From Candidatus Defluviilinea proxima (lineage in GTDB: Bacteria; Chloroflexota; Anaerolineae; Anaerolineales; Villigracilaceae), in the NCBI GenBank assembly GCA_016721115.1, contig JADKIW010000001.1:2247501-2311500 (forward strand): 64,000 nucleotides of DNA, written 5' to 3'. Positions 16,138 to 23,616 of this stretch are shown piece after piece. The position numbers and the translations under genes were made by a program. Under the pieces are notes generated by a model that was given only the letters and a program-made list of their open reading frames with translations, did not search any database and was not told the origin of the DNA. The first letter of the stretch is position 1. Each line of letters opens with the position of its first letter.

Positions 16138-16655
16138 CAACTCATTACTGTTATCAATGTGGAAGTGAACTTGAACTGCGCCATGTTGACCATCGTGAGC
16201 GCGAAGTTTGTCCCAAATGTGGATGGGTGCATTACCTTCAACTAAAAGTGGGCGCGGCTGTCATTATCGAACAAGATAACAAATTGTTGTTATTGCAGCG
16301 TGCTCATGAACCCTGGCTTGGTAGTTGGATGATCCCTGCTGGTTATGTCGAAGCAGATGAAGACCCGAGAGATGCGGCAAAGCGGGAAGTTCTTGAAGAA
16401 ACAGGGTTGGATGTGGAACTTGGCGATCTGGTTAAAACCTACTACTTTGACGATGACCCTCGTGGTAACGGTGTTGCCTTTGTTTATAAGGCAACCAAAA
16501 TTTCAGGGATAATGAATATAAACAACGAAGCAACTTCTGCTGGATATTTTGCCCCTGATGAAATCCCTGCATACCTGACAAAGGGTGGGCACGATAAAAT
16601 TATTGCTGAGTGGAAATTAGGAATGCATGGCACAAGCCATGGACCGAGTCTATAA
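16134..16655 (+). CDS. Nudix hydrolase with zinc ribbon
   Basis: The 173-residue protein has an N-terminal zinc ribbon (CYQC at residues 5-8 and CPKC further on) and a Nudix domain with the complete Nudix box starting GYVEADEDPRDAAKREV and ending LEETGLD. This is the NudC-like or ADP-ribose/NADH-type arrangement; the substrate is not known. The start overlaps the femAB copy 1 stop (ATGA). The last residues (SHGPSL) and the stop codon come from a fragment of femAB 3' sequence read in another frame. The gene therefore seems to have been placed inside an older femAB duplicate and to have borrowed its stop. Confidence 0.88.
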   Translation: MTTHYCYQCGSELELRHVDHREREVCPKCGWVHYLQLKVGAAVIIEQDNKLLLLQRAHEPWLGSWMIPAGYVEADEDPRDAAKREVLEETGLDVELGDLVKTYYFDDDPRGNGVAFVYKATKISGIMNINNEATSAGYFAPDEIPAYLTKGGHDKIIAEWKLGMHGTSHGPSL

Positions 16656-16701
16656 TCCGCTTTTGTATTGGCTTTATACCAAGTATGTAGCCTGTGATTA
16701 A
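16633..16701 (+). pseudogene. 3' remnant of a femAB duplicate
   Basis: Bases 16633-16671 match the 3' end of femAB copy 1 (16066-16104) with two differences over 39 bases. The frame continues QAMDRVYNPLLYWLYTKYVACD to a stop near 16701. It overlaps the last codons of the Nudix gene. I infer the residue of a third femAB-like copy that was replaced by the Nudix gene. Confidence 0.7.
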
Positions 16702-16717
16702 GGAGATTTTTGTTCAA

Positions 16718-17179
16718 ATGAGTGATACTCAGTATGACCAAGCAACAAACGGACAAGCCAAAAACTCTAATGGGCGTTTATATGTCAGTTTTACTATCAC
16801 TGGGAAAGATTTAAATTCCGATGATCTTACGGCAAGGCTAGGTGTAAAGCCAACACTCTCTTTTAAACGTGGTGATGTAAAGGCAAACACTGATGAGCAA
16901 CAACAGTTATGGCAACATGGCTGTTGGAGTATAGATTCGGACAATAAAGGATTTTCATCCAACAATCCACAACCGCATTTTGAATGGTTGCTTGGCGTGC
17001 TTACACCGGTTGAAGAAGAGCTCAAAGAAATTCTTGCAAATAAGAATGTTGATGCTCGTGTAAGTTGTTTTTGGATTATGCCTGATGGGCGAATTAGCAT
17101 GGAAATAGAGCCTGAGCTTCTTTTACGTCTTGCTAAGTTGAATGTAAAAATTTGGTTTGATATTCACTGTGATCATTGA
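16718..17179 (+). CDS. DUF4279 domain protein
   Basis: The 153-residue protein (from ATG 16718; AGGAG at 16701-16705) matches the DUF4279 pattern: a beta-strand FTITGKDLNSDDLTARLGVKP, LWQHGCWSIDS, HFEWLLGVLTPVEEELKEIL, then CFWIMPDGRISMEIEPELLLRLAKLNVKIWFDIH. The family function is unknown. It is encoded between the Nudix gene and femAB copy 2, 6 bases before the latter, so it may be co-transcribed. A GTG at 16694 gives a longer form but overlaps the Shine-Dalgarno. A second protein with a DUF4279-like end is at 51735. Confidence 0.75.
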   Translation: MSDTQYDQATNGQAKNSNGRLYVSFTITGKDLNSDDLTARLGVKPTLSFKRGDVKANTDEQQQLWQHGCWSIDSDNKGFSSNNPQPHFEWLLGVLTPVEEELKEILANKNVDARVSCFWIMPDGRISMEIEPELLLRLAKLNVKIWFDIHCDH

Positions 17180-17185
17180 GATTTT

Positions 17186-18352
17186 ATGACTGTTTCAAAT
17201 TGGAATTCTCTAATCTCCAATCTACCCAATCCACACTTTCTCCAAACCTACGAATGGGGGCAGGTGAAGGCGAAGTATGGGTGGGAGCCGCTTTATGCGG
17301 TGTGGACGGAAGATAAGTTTTCAGTAACTGATGACTGTTCACTGCTTACTGATAACTACCTCGCCGCCATACTCATCCTCAAACGCCAAATCCTCCGCAA
17401 CGGATTCGCCGCACGTCTCTCGGTTCTATATTCTCCTAAAGGGCCTCTCCTCGATTGGACGAATGAATCCGTGCGGACTCGTGTGCTCGATGACCTGCAG
17501 TCCTTTGCGAAGAAACAGGGAGCGATCTTTCTGAAAGTGGACCCCGATGTTGTGCTGGGAACGGGAGTCCCTGCCAGCGAGGAAGATGCTCCAGAAAACA
17601 ATGGGCAGGCTGTGATGTCCGAGTTGAAGCGGAGAGGGTGGGAATATTCATCGGATCAGATCCAGTTCAGGAATACAGTCCTCATTGACTTGAATCCAAC
17701 TGAAGAAGAAATGCTTGCGCGGATGAAGCAGAAGACTCGTTACAACATCCGTCTCGCTGAAAAGAAAAGTGTTGCTTTGCGCGTAGGCACGCTGGTAGAT
17801 TTGCCCATGCTTTACAAGATGTATGCGGAGACATCTGTGCGCGATGGCTTTGTGATCCGTGATGAGGGGTACTACAAAACCGTGTGGGAACTATTCATGA
17901 CGGGCGGTCAATCGTCAATCGTCAATCGTCAATCGTCAATACCGTTGGCCGAACCATTGATCGCCGAAGTGGACGGTGAACCTGTCGCGGCGATCTTCGT
18001 CTTTTACTTTGCTAGGCGTGCGTATTATGTGTACGGCATGTCGCGCAATGTGCACCGTGAGAAGATGCCAACCTACCTTTTACAATGGGAAGCGATGAAG
18101 CGTGCGAAGGCAAAGGGATGCACTGCTTATGATCTGTGGGGTGCGCCTGAAGTGTTCGATGAAAGTGACTCGATGTGGGGAGTCTATCGCTTCAAAGAGG
18201 GACTTGGTGGAAAGGTCGTTCGTACACTCGGCGCGTATGATTTTGCACCCAGCCCGCTTTGGTATAAGATGTATTCGGAAGTCATTCCACGTGTGTTGGA
18301 TGTAATGCGTTCGCATGGAAAAGCGAAGACAAAACAGAATTTAGGGGCGTAG
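17186..18352 (+). CDS. FemAB-like aminoacyltransferase (copy 2)
   Basis: The 388-residue paralogue of the 15169 gene shares NPHFLQTYEWGQVKAKYGW, the central KQKTRYNIRLAEKKSV and YYVYGMSRNVHREKMPTYLLQWEAMK. It should be the same type of tRNA-dependent aminoacyltransferase acting on wall or lipid-linked acceptors. It is about 65 residues longer than copy 1, partly because of two in-frame heptamer tracts. One at 17322-17356 encodes VTDDCSLLTDN; one at 17908-17940 encodes SIVNRQSSI. Both lie where copy 1 has no sequence, probably surface loops. It ends the wall/polysaccharide region and is followed by a REP-like pair. Confidence 0.87.
   Translation: MTVSNWNSLISNLPNPHFLQTYEWGQVKAKYGWEPLYAVWTEDKFSVTDDCSLLTDNYLAAILILKRQILRNGFAARLSVLYSPKGPLLDWTNESVRTRVLDDLQSFAKKQGAIFLKVDPDVVLGTGVPASEEDAPENNGQAVMSELKRRGWEYSSDQIQFRNTVLIDLNPTEEEMLARMKQKTRYNIRLAEKKSVALRVGTLVDLPMLYKMYAETSVRDGFVIRDEGYYKTVWELFMTGGQSSIVNRQSSIPLAEPLIAEVDGEPVAAIFVFYFARRAYYVYGMSRNVHREKMPTYLLQWEAMKRAKAKGCTAYDLWGAPEVFDESDSMWGVYRFKEGLGGKVVRTLGAYDFAPSPLWYKMYSEVIPRVLDVMRSHGKAKTKQNLGA
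17322..17356 (+). repeat. In-frame heptamer repeat in femAB copy 2 (first)
   Basis: Five 7-base units: cagtaac, tgatgac, tgttcac, tgcttac, tgataac. The pattern TGNNNAC recurs. They are translated as part of VTDDCSLLTDNY without a frame break. Confidence 0.75.
17908..17940 (+). repeat. In-frame heptamer repeat in femAB copy 2 (second)
   Basis: TCAATCG is repeated exactly four times and followed by TCAAT. It is translated as SIVNRQSSI. Exact copies suggest recent expansion or a hypermutable tract. Confidence 0.9.
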
Positions 18353-18367
18353 TTTCTTGAATACCCC

Positions 18368-18486
18368 GATGGTTGAGTAGCGAGCGGTTGTTGCGAGCGT
18401 ATCGAAACCATCAAGTAACTGAAATTGTTTTGCTTAGTGGTGGTTTCGGTACGCCCTTCGCTATCGCTTCGGGCTACTCAACCACC
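18368..18486. repeat. REP-like inverted pair (BIME-like)
   Basis: Two imperfect hairpins (18368-18412 and 18437-18486) face each other. The left begins GATGGTTGAGTAGCGAGCG and the right ends GGGCTACTCAACCACC, so they are related units in opposite orientation. This GTTGAGTAG...CGAAACCA type of palindrome is widespread as an interspersed repeat in bacteria. It fills most of the gap between femAB copy 2 and the dcyD-like gene. Confidence 0.75.
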
Positions 18487-18510
18487 TGAGCATATTTGAA
18501 AAGAGATAAC

Positions 18511-19506
18511 ATGAATAAAATCTCCCGCCTCCATTTTGCCCATCTCCCAACTCCAATTGAAGAATTGCCACGTTTGACCAAAGCCCTGGGCGGACCTCGA
18601 ATCCTCGTCAAACGCGACGACCAAACGGGACTCGCCTTTGGTGGCAACAAGACTCGCAAACTGGAGTTTCTGATTGCAGAAGCACAAGAACAAGGCGCGA
18701 CGATGTTGATCTCTGGCGGAGCGATGCAATCGAATCATTGTCGTCAGACTGCGGCGGCGGCGGCGCGGTATGGATTTGAATGCACGCTCGTGTTGACAGG
18801 GGATTTGCCAGCTCAACCGTCCGCGAATCTGTTGCTTGATACTTTATTTGGCGCGAAGGTTATCGCCGTGCCTGATCGCAAGGATAGAGATCGAATCTTG
18901 CAAGAGACTTTTGATAACGCTGTTGCGGAGGGGAAGAAGCCGTACCTCGTCCCGTATGGCGGATCGAGTTCGACTGGGGCGTTGGGATATGCGTTTGCGA
19001 TGGAAGAGTTGATGGAGCAAACGAGAACTCCGAGTTTTTCAAAAACTCGGAGTTCTGAACCCGACTGGATTGTCTTCGGCACATCCTCCGGTGGGACACA
19101 TGCGGGATTGGTATTAGGTCAGCGCCTGTTTGGATTCAAGGGCAATGTGTTGGGAATCAGCATTGATGAATCGGAAGAGTGGTTGAAAAAGAATGTGTCA
19201 GCGTTGGCCTCGTCAGCGAGTGAAAGGCTGGGGGAGCGGATTGAGTTTACTCAGGCCGATGTGTTGGCAAATGCCGATTATTGTGGAGCAGGTTACGGCG
19301 TGTTGACCGACGCGGAGCGCGAAGCGGTCAATCTGTTTGCAAAGTATGAAGGTCTTCTACTTGACCCAGTCTACACGGGGCGCGCTGCGGCGGGGATGAT
19401 CGATCTGATCCGCAAGGGATTTTTCAAGAAGGATGAGACGGTGCTATTCTGGCACACAGGCGGACAGCCTGCATTGTTTGCGGATAAATACGCAAACAAG
19501 ATTTAA
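18511..19506 (+). CDS. dcyD: D-cysteine desulfhydrase / ACC deaminase family PLP enzyme
   Basis: The protein of about 331 residues is a fold-II PLP enzyme of the DcyD/AcdS group. It has the PLP lysine in GLAFGGNKTRKLEF, then ISGGAMQSNHCRQTAAAAAR, VPYGGSSSTGALGY, a phosphate-binding GTSSGGTHAGL, and TGGQPALF at the end. D-cysteine desulfhydrase is more likely than true ACC deaminase, but substrate choice depends on a few residues I cannot weigh. ATG 18511 is preferred over an upstream TTG (18496) because AAAGAGATAAC precedes it. A 33-base palindrome (19024-19056) is inserted in frame as codons 172-182 (RTPSFSKTRSS), between a conserved helix and the SSGGTH loop. Confidence 0.87.
   Translation: MNKISRLHFAHLPTPIEELPRLTKALGGPRILVKRDDQTGLAFGGNKTRKLEFLIAEAQEQGATMLISGGAMQSNHCRQTAAAAARYGFECTLVLTGDLPAQPSANLLLDTLFGAKVIAVPDRKDRDRILQETFDNAVAEGKKPYLVPYGGSSSTGALGYAFAMEELMEQTRTPSFSKTRSSEPDWIVFGTSSGGTHAGLVLGQRLFGFKGNVLGISIDESEEWLKKNVSALASSASERLGERIEFTQADVLANADYCGAGYGVLTDAEREAVNLFAKYEGLLLDPVYTGRAAAGMIDLIRKGFFKKDETVLFWHTGGQPALFADKYANKI
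19024..19056 (+). repeat. 33-bp palindrome inserted in frame in dcyD-like gene
   Basis: Perfect 16-base arms (AGAACTCCGAGTTTTT and its complement) flank one central C. The element occupies exactly codons 172-182. The same arm sequence (14 of 16 bases) forms the hairpin at 56753-56790 between the two TIR genes. Confidence 0.9.
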
Positions 19507-19510
19507 ATCA

Positions 19511-19540
19511 AAAGGACGGGTCAAACCCGTCCTTTGTTTT
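19511..19540. terminator. Bidirectional terminator
   Basis: Arms AAAGGACGGG (19511-19520) and CCCGTCCTTT (19526-19535), 5-base loop, followed by TGTTTTT. It lies between the converging dcyD-like and VIT1 genes and reaches the VIT1 stop. Confidence 0.85.
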
Positions 19541-20664
19541 TAACCGAGGGAAACGCCGATTAATTTACCGATACCATACGTGAGCGCGGCGGCGGCGATG
19601 CCGACCAGCACTTGACGCGTGCCAGAGAATAAAACGCTTTTACCTGTCATCAAGGTGATTGCGGCACCGATGATGAAGAGACCGATGGCGCTGACGATGA
19701 GACTGAGGGCGATGGCGAGTGTGCCGCTCCAGAAGAAGTAGGGGAGCATCGGGAAGAGCGCACCGAACGCAAAAAGGAAGAACGATGTGAATGCGGCTTC
19801 ATATGCAGAGCCACCGAGTTCTTCGGGGTCGATGCCGAGCTCTTCGCGCGCGAGCGTGTCAAGGATGTTGGCTTTGTCTGCCATCATGTGTGCCGCCATC
19901 TCGCGTGCGCGGTCTTCAGGCAGGCCTTTCGATTGATAGATCAGAGCAAGTTCTTCCTGCTCCTCCTCAGGGTTTTCTGCGATCTCTTCCGCTTCGATCT
20001 TGATCTGATGTTCGTAGAGTTCACGCGAACTTTGCACCGAGAGCCATTCGCCAAGCGCCATCGAACCTGCACCTGCGAGTACACCAGCGAGACCTGCGAT
20101 CAGAATATCAGGACGTGAGTTGGTTGCACCTGCTACACCCATTGTGAGGCTGAGAATGGATACGAGACCGTCGTTCGCGCCGAGGACTGCCGCGCGCAGG
20201 GCATTGCCTCCGCTGGCTTTGTGACGTCCCTCGAGTTGGGCAACGACTCCACCAGACATGCCGCCTGTGGAAGTGGACGCAACGGAAAGTAAGCGCGCAT
20301 GAGATTTTTCTTCGAGCGAAAACTCCTTCGCCTCTTCATCGGACTGTCCATCGTATGCTTGACTATCGGCTTTTTCGTTGCTGGTAATTGTTGGAAGTAC
20401 GAACTGTGTGCCGAATCGTTGTGCCAGCCAGATCATGGTCGCGGCGCGCCAGGTCGGTTTGCGCGGGGGAATGGTCACTTTAAGGTCAGAGAGTTTCTTT
20501 TCCCAGGTTGCGGCGTGTTTCTCTTCGCTTGCCGCCAACTTGCGATAGACCTCTGCCATTTGTGGTTGTGATTCTTTTTCTGCCAGTACGTTATATAATG
20601 CCGCCCCGTCGATCTCTTTTTGCCTGTTGGCAAAATATCTCTTAATATCCTCTTGCTCAGACAT
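19540..20664 (-). CDS. Ferritin-like/VIT1 fusion metal transporter (MbfA type)
   Basis: The 374-residue protein joins an N-terminal ferritin/rubrerythrin-like four-helix domain (residues 1-145; LAEKESQPQMAEVYRKLAASEEKHAA, EEKSHARLL with metal-binding Glu/His) to a C-terminal VIT1/CCC1 transporter (about 165-374). The latter has LRAAVLGANDGLVSILSLTMGV, ALGEWLSVQSSRELYEHQI and three further TM segments. Fusions of this design (MbfA) export iron or manganese under metal stress. The middle GLPEDRAREMAAHMM segment is typical of VIT1. It stands alone on the minus strand with a good terminator. No Fur or Irr site was identified. Confidence 0.87.
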   Translation of the reverse strand: MSEQEDIKRYFANRQKEIDGAALYNVLAEKESQPQMAEVYRKLAASEEKHAATWEKKLSDLKVTIPPRKPTWRAATMIWLAQRFGTQFVLPTITSNEKADSQAYDGQSDEEAKEFSLEEKSHARLLSVASTSTGGMSGGVVAQLEGRHKASGGNALRAAVLGANDGLVSILSLTMGVAGATNSRPDILIAGLAGVLAGAGSMALGEWLSVQSSRELYEHQIKIEAEEIAENPEEEQEELALIYQSKGLPEDRAREMAAHMMADKANILDTLAREELGIDPEELGGSAYEAAFTSFFLFAFGALFPMLPYFFWSGTLAIALSLIVSAIGLFIIGAAITLMTGKSVLFSGTRQVLVGIAAAALTYGIGKLIGVSLG

Positions 20665-20683
20665 GGTTCCCTCCCAAAAATAA

Positions 20684-20728
20684 AACCGTCATTGCGAAGA
20701 GAGCGTAGCCCTCCTCGCAATGACGGTT
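20684..20728 (-). terminator. REP-like palindrome acting as eno terminator
   Basis: Fourteen-base arms (20684-20697 and 20715-20728) centre on CGTCATTGCGA, a widespread interspersed-repeat motif. On the minus strand the hairpin is followed by TTTTATTTTT, so it can end transcription from enolase. Confidence 0.65.
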
Positions 20729-20741
20729 AGTTTTAGTTAAC

Positions 20742-22034
20742 TTACTTCAGCGCAGCCCAGCCAGCGTATTTGGCGGTATCGCCGAGTTCTGCTTCGATGC
20801 GGAGCAGTTGATTGTATTTCGCCACACGGTCAGAGCGGGCGGGAGCACCGGTCTTGATCTGACCTGTGTTGAGCGCCACAGCGATGTCTGCGATGGTCGC
20901 ATCTTCGGTTTCGCCAGAGCGGTGACTGGTGACCGCACGCCATCCAGCACGCTGACATTCGTCCACGGCTTCGATGGTCTCGGTCAAGGAACCGATCTGG
21001 TTCACCTTCACGAGCAAAGCGTTTGCGGCGTTCTCTTTGATCGCCTTGCGGACGCGTTCGGGGTTGGTCACGAGCAAATCGTCACCGACGATCTGGCATT
21101 TGTCACCGTAGGTTTTGACAGCCAACTTCCAGCTTTCCCAGTCGTCTTGTGCAAGACCATCTTCGATGGAGACGATGGGATAATCCTTGACCCACTTGGC
21201 CCAGAATTCAACCATCTGTTCACCGGTCAACTTCTTGCCTTCCTTGCGGAGGTTGTACATCTTGCTGTCTTCTTCATAGAGTTCAGAAGCGGCAGGATCA
21301 AGCGCGATGGCGACATCGAGTCCGCGACCGGCTTTGAAACCTACCTTTGAAATGGCAGAAAGAATGACTTCGAGAGCTTCCTCGTTGGCCTTCAAAGCAG
21401 GAGCGTAACCGCCTTCATCACCGACGAGTGTGGCATAGCCCTTTTCCTTCAACACGGATTTCAACGCGTGGTAGATCTCCGCGCCCCAGCGCAAGCCTTC
21501 AGAGAAAGAAGGAGCACCGAACGGCATGACCATGAATTCCTGCATGTCAGTCGATTGCCAGGCAGTGTGTGCGCCACCGTTCAAGATGTTCATCATCGGC
21601 ACAGGCAACACGTGCGCATACACGCCACCGAGGTAGCGATAGAGCGGCAGACCCAAAGAGTTGGCCGCAGCTTTAGCAACGGCAAGGCTCACACCCAAAA
21701 TTGCATTCGCGCCGAGCTTTGATTTGTTGGGTGTGCCATCCAGTTCGAGCAATGCGGCATCAAGACCTTTCTGGTCGGTTGCATCCCAGCCGAAGAGTTC
21801 GTCTGAGATCACGCCGTTGACGTTCGCCACAGCCTGCGAAACGCCCTTGCCAAGATAGCGTTTCTTGTCGCCGTCGCGCAATTCAAGCGCTTCATGTATG
21901 CCGGTGGATGCGCCTGACGGCACAGCCGCGCGTCCCCATGAACCGTCCGCAAGCGCAACTTCAACCTCAACGGTCGGGTTGCCGCGCGAGTCAAGAACTT
22001 CCAATGCTGAAATACTTTCGATAATAGTGTCCAT
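20742..22034 (-). CDS. eno: Enolase
   Basis: The 430-residue protein is a full-length phosphopyruvate hydratase of glycolysis. It has the N-terminal AREVLDSRGNPTVEVEV-like start (SALEVLDSRGNPTVEVEV), the loop SGASTGIHEALELRD, metal ligands in VSIEDGLAQDDW and GDDLLVTNP, catalytic Lys in LLVKVNQIGSLTET, and SHRSGETEDATIADIAVAL. GGAG precedes the ATG by 10 bases. It is the last gene of a minus-strand run that begins at 26853, with 37 bases separating it from the upstream hydrolase gene. It may nevertheless have its own promoter there. Confidence 0.96.
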   Translation of the reverse strand: MDTIIESISALEVLDSRGNPTVEVEVALADGSWGRAAVPSGASTGIHEALELRDGDKKRYLGKGVSQAVANVNGVISDELFGWDATDQKGLDAALLELDGTPNKSKLGANAILGVSLAVAKAAANSLGLPLYRYLGGVYAHVLPVPMMNILNGGAHTAWQSTDMQEFMVMPFGAPSFSEGLRWGAEIYHALKSVLKEKGYATLVGDEGGYAPALKANEEALEVILSAISKVGFKAGRGLDVAIALDPAASELYEEDSKMYNLRKEGKKLTGEQMVEFWAKWVKDYPIVSIEDGLAQDDWESWKLAVKTYGDKCQIVGDDLLVTNPERVRKAIKENAANALLVKVNQIGSLTETIEAVDECQRAGWRAVTSHRSGETEDATIADIAVALNTGQIKTGAPARSDRVAKYNQLLRIEAELGDTAKYAGWAALK

Positions 22035-22071
22035 TTTTTTTCTCCAATATGTTTTTATAACCGATCACGAG

Positions 22072-23613
22072 TTATAGATAGGGCTGATTAACAGTGTCTA
22101 ATTTTATCTTTAATTCGTTCAAAAGTTCGGTTGTAATTGCTTTTTGTGATGATGAGAGGTCAACCAATTCTTCCGGGTCCGATTCTACATCAAACAGCTT
22201 GACCAATTCGGATATATTGCGTTCACTGTATCCAAAATAATAGTGTAGCTTATATCGTCCTTTCGTCAATGTGACGGATGCATGCGTAAGGGGGACAAAC
22301 TTCCCGTTTTTTGTGGATCTCATCGTATACACGCTTCTTTCCGACCCCGAAGCTGATTCAGCGAAAGGAGCCAATACTTCCCCTTCGGCCCATTCCGGAA
22401 CCGCCTGCCCCGTTACATGCAGGAGGGTGGGTAGAAGGTCTATCGCGCTGGTATTCGTGTATACGTCTGTGCGAGATTTGCGCCCCGGTTCAAAGATCAT
22501 TAATGGCGTTCGGATGACTGGCTCATACATCGAGTCCGTGCCATGCGCTACTATACCACGTTCGAACATTTCACCATGATCAGACGTAAGCACAAGCCAG
22601 GTGTTCTCCAATAAGCCAAGCGATTCCAATTTCATGTACAGATCGTTGAAAGCCTTGTCTGCATACAGAATGAATTCATCGTACTCAGTACGCTGTTTCA
22701 GCATCTCTGCCTTGGATTTTTTCTGTGAGAAGACAGAGTCATCGGGCTTGTCGACCGGTGCGTAACCATCCTGCCCGAAGCGGCCATAAAACTCTTGTGA
22801 GGTTCGGTAAGGATCATGCGGCGGCAGAAAATGGAAATACCCAAGGAATGGTTGGGGCAGGGCAGGCAGGCGTTTGACAGTCCAATCCACGGCATCTTCG
22901 AGTGTGAATACATTCTGTGAAGCTTCAATGGACGGAATGCCACGCGGGAATAGTTTCCTGTAATCCGCGATATGCTTCTCGCGCAGGAGTTGATAGAGAT
23001 GTGATATCAACAGTGAGTAGGCGGTGCCTTGCTCTTTTATGTTGATGTTGCGCGTCCAACTTAACGAGGCGATATCGTCATCGTTCTTGAAAAGAGTATG
23101 AATGAACCCATCATCTTGCGAGCCGAGAAAGAGTGAGTACCAAGGGATTAACTCATCGATTTCACTGCCGAACGTGCTCAGGATCTTATTTGCCCATGGA
23201 TTATGGGTATAGGCGATCCCGTAATGATCTTTGAAGGCGCTGAATATATTACGCGTGATAAAGTCGTCGCTCACTGTGCCATTGGATTGAAATGCGCGAT
23301 GTGTCCATGGGAGCGTCCCAGTCAAAATGGATGCTGTACCGGGTGTCGTGAAATTTCCTCCTGCATAATGGTTGTGATACACGACAGCTCGCTCCGCCAG
23401 CCTTGTAATGTTAGGCATGGTCTCGCGTGGGTAACCGTGCATGGATAGGTGATACGCGGAGAGTGCATCGAAAACGATCACAAGTACGTTCGCTTGTCCG
23501 CTTTGCAGGGGTTGTGGCATTCCAAGTTTGGTAAAGGTTTGTGAAGCGGCAACACCAGCGGGTAAAACCCCAGCCAGCTTCAAAAAATCTCTGCGTGAAA
23601 TGGGACGTTTCAT
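22072..23613 (-). CDS. Sulfatase-fold hydrolase with Thr nucleophile, Tat-exported
   Basis: The 513-residue protein starts with a twin-arginine signal (SRRDFLKLAGVLPAGVAAS) and has the alkaline-phosphatase/sulfatase fold: VLVIVFDALSAYHLSMHGYPR with the first metal Asp, SDHGEMFERG with the second metal site, and HFLPPHDPY. Where true sulfatases carry Cys/Ser-x-Pro-x-Arg (formylglycine), it reads FTTPGTASILTG, i.e. Thr. That fits phosphoester-transfer enzymes (LtaS/EptA or phosphonate-monoester type) better than FGly sulfatases. It is probably extracytoplasmic, acting on envelope glycans or lipids. It lies 3 bases after the membrane-protein gene at 23617 and is likely co-transcribed with it. 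Confidence 0.8.
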   Translation of the reverse strand: MKRPISRRDFLKLAGVLPAGVAASQTFTKLGMPQPLQSGQANVLVIVFDALSAYHLSMHGYPRETMPNITRLAERAVVYHNHYAGGNFTTPGTASILTGTLPWTHRAFQSNGTVSDDFITRNIFSAFKDHYGIAYTHNPWANKILSTFGSEIDELIPWYSLFLGSQDDGFIHTLFKNDDDIASLSWTRNINIKEQGTAYSLLISHLYQLLREKHIADYRKLFPRGIPSIEASQNVFTLEDAVDWTVKRLPALPQPFLGYFHFLPPHDPYRTSQEFYGRFGQDGYAPVDKPDDSVFSQKKSKAEMLKQRTEYDEFILYADKAFNDLYMKLESLGLLENTWLVLTSDHGEMFERGIVAHGTDSMYEPVIRTPLMIFEPGRKSRTDVYTNTSAIDLLPTLLHVTGQAVPEWAEGEVLAPFAESASGSERSVYTMRSTKNGKFVPLTHASVTLTKGRYKLHYYFGYSERNISELVKLFDVESDPEELVDLSSSQKAITTELLNELKIKLDTVNQPYL

Positions 23614-23616
23614 GAT

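Noticed and set aside
22072..23613. Formylglycine sulfatase activated by the SUMF1-like gene at 59582
   Set aside because: The nucleophile position is Thr, not Cys or Ser, and the SUMF1 protein is a surface lipoprotein without a visible catalytic Cys pair.
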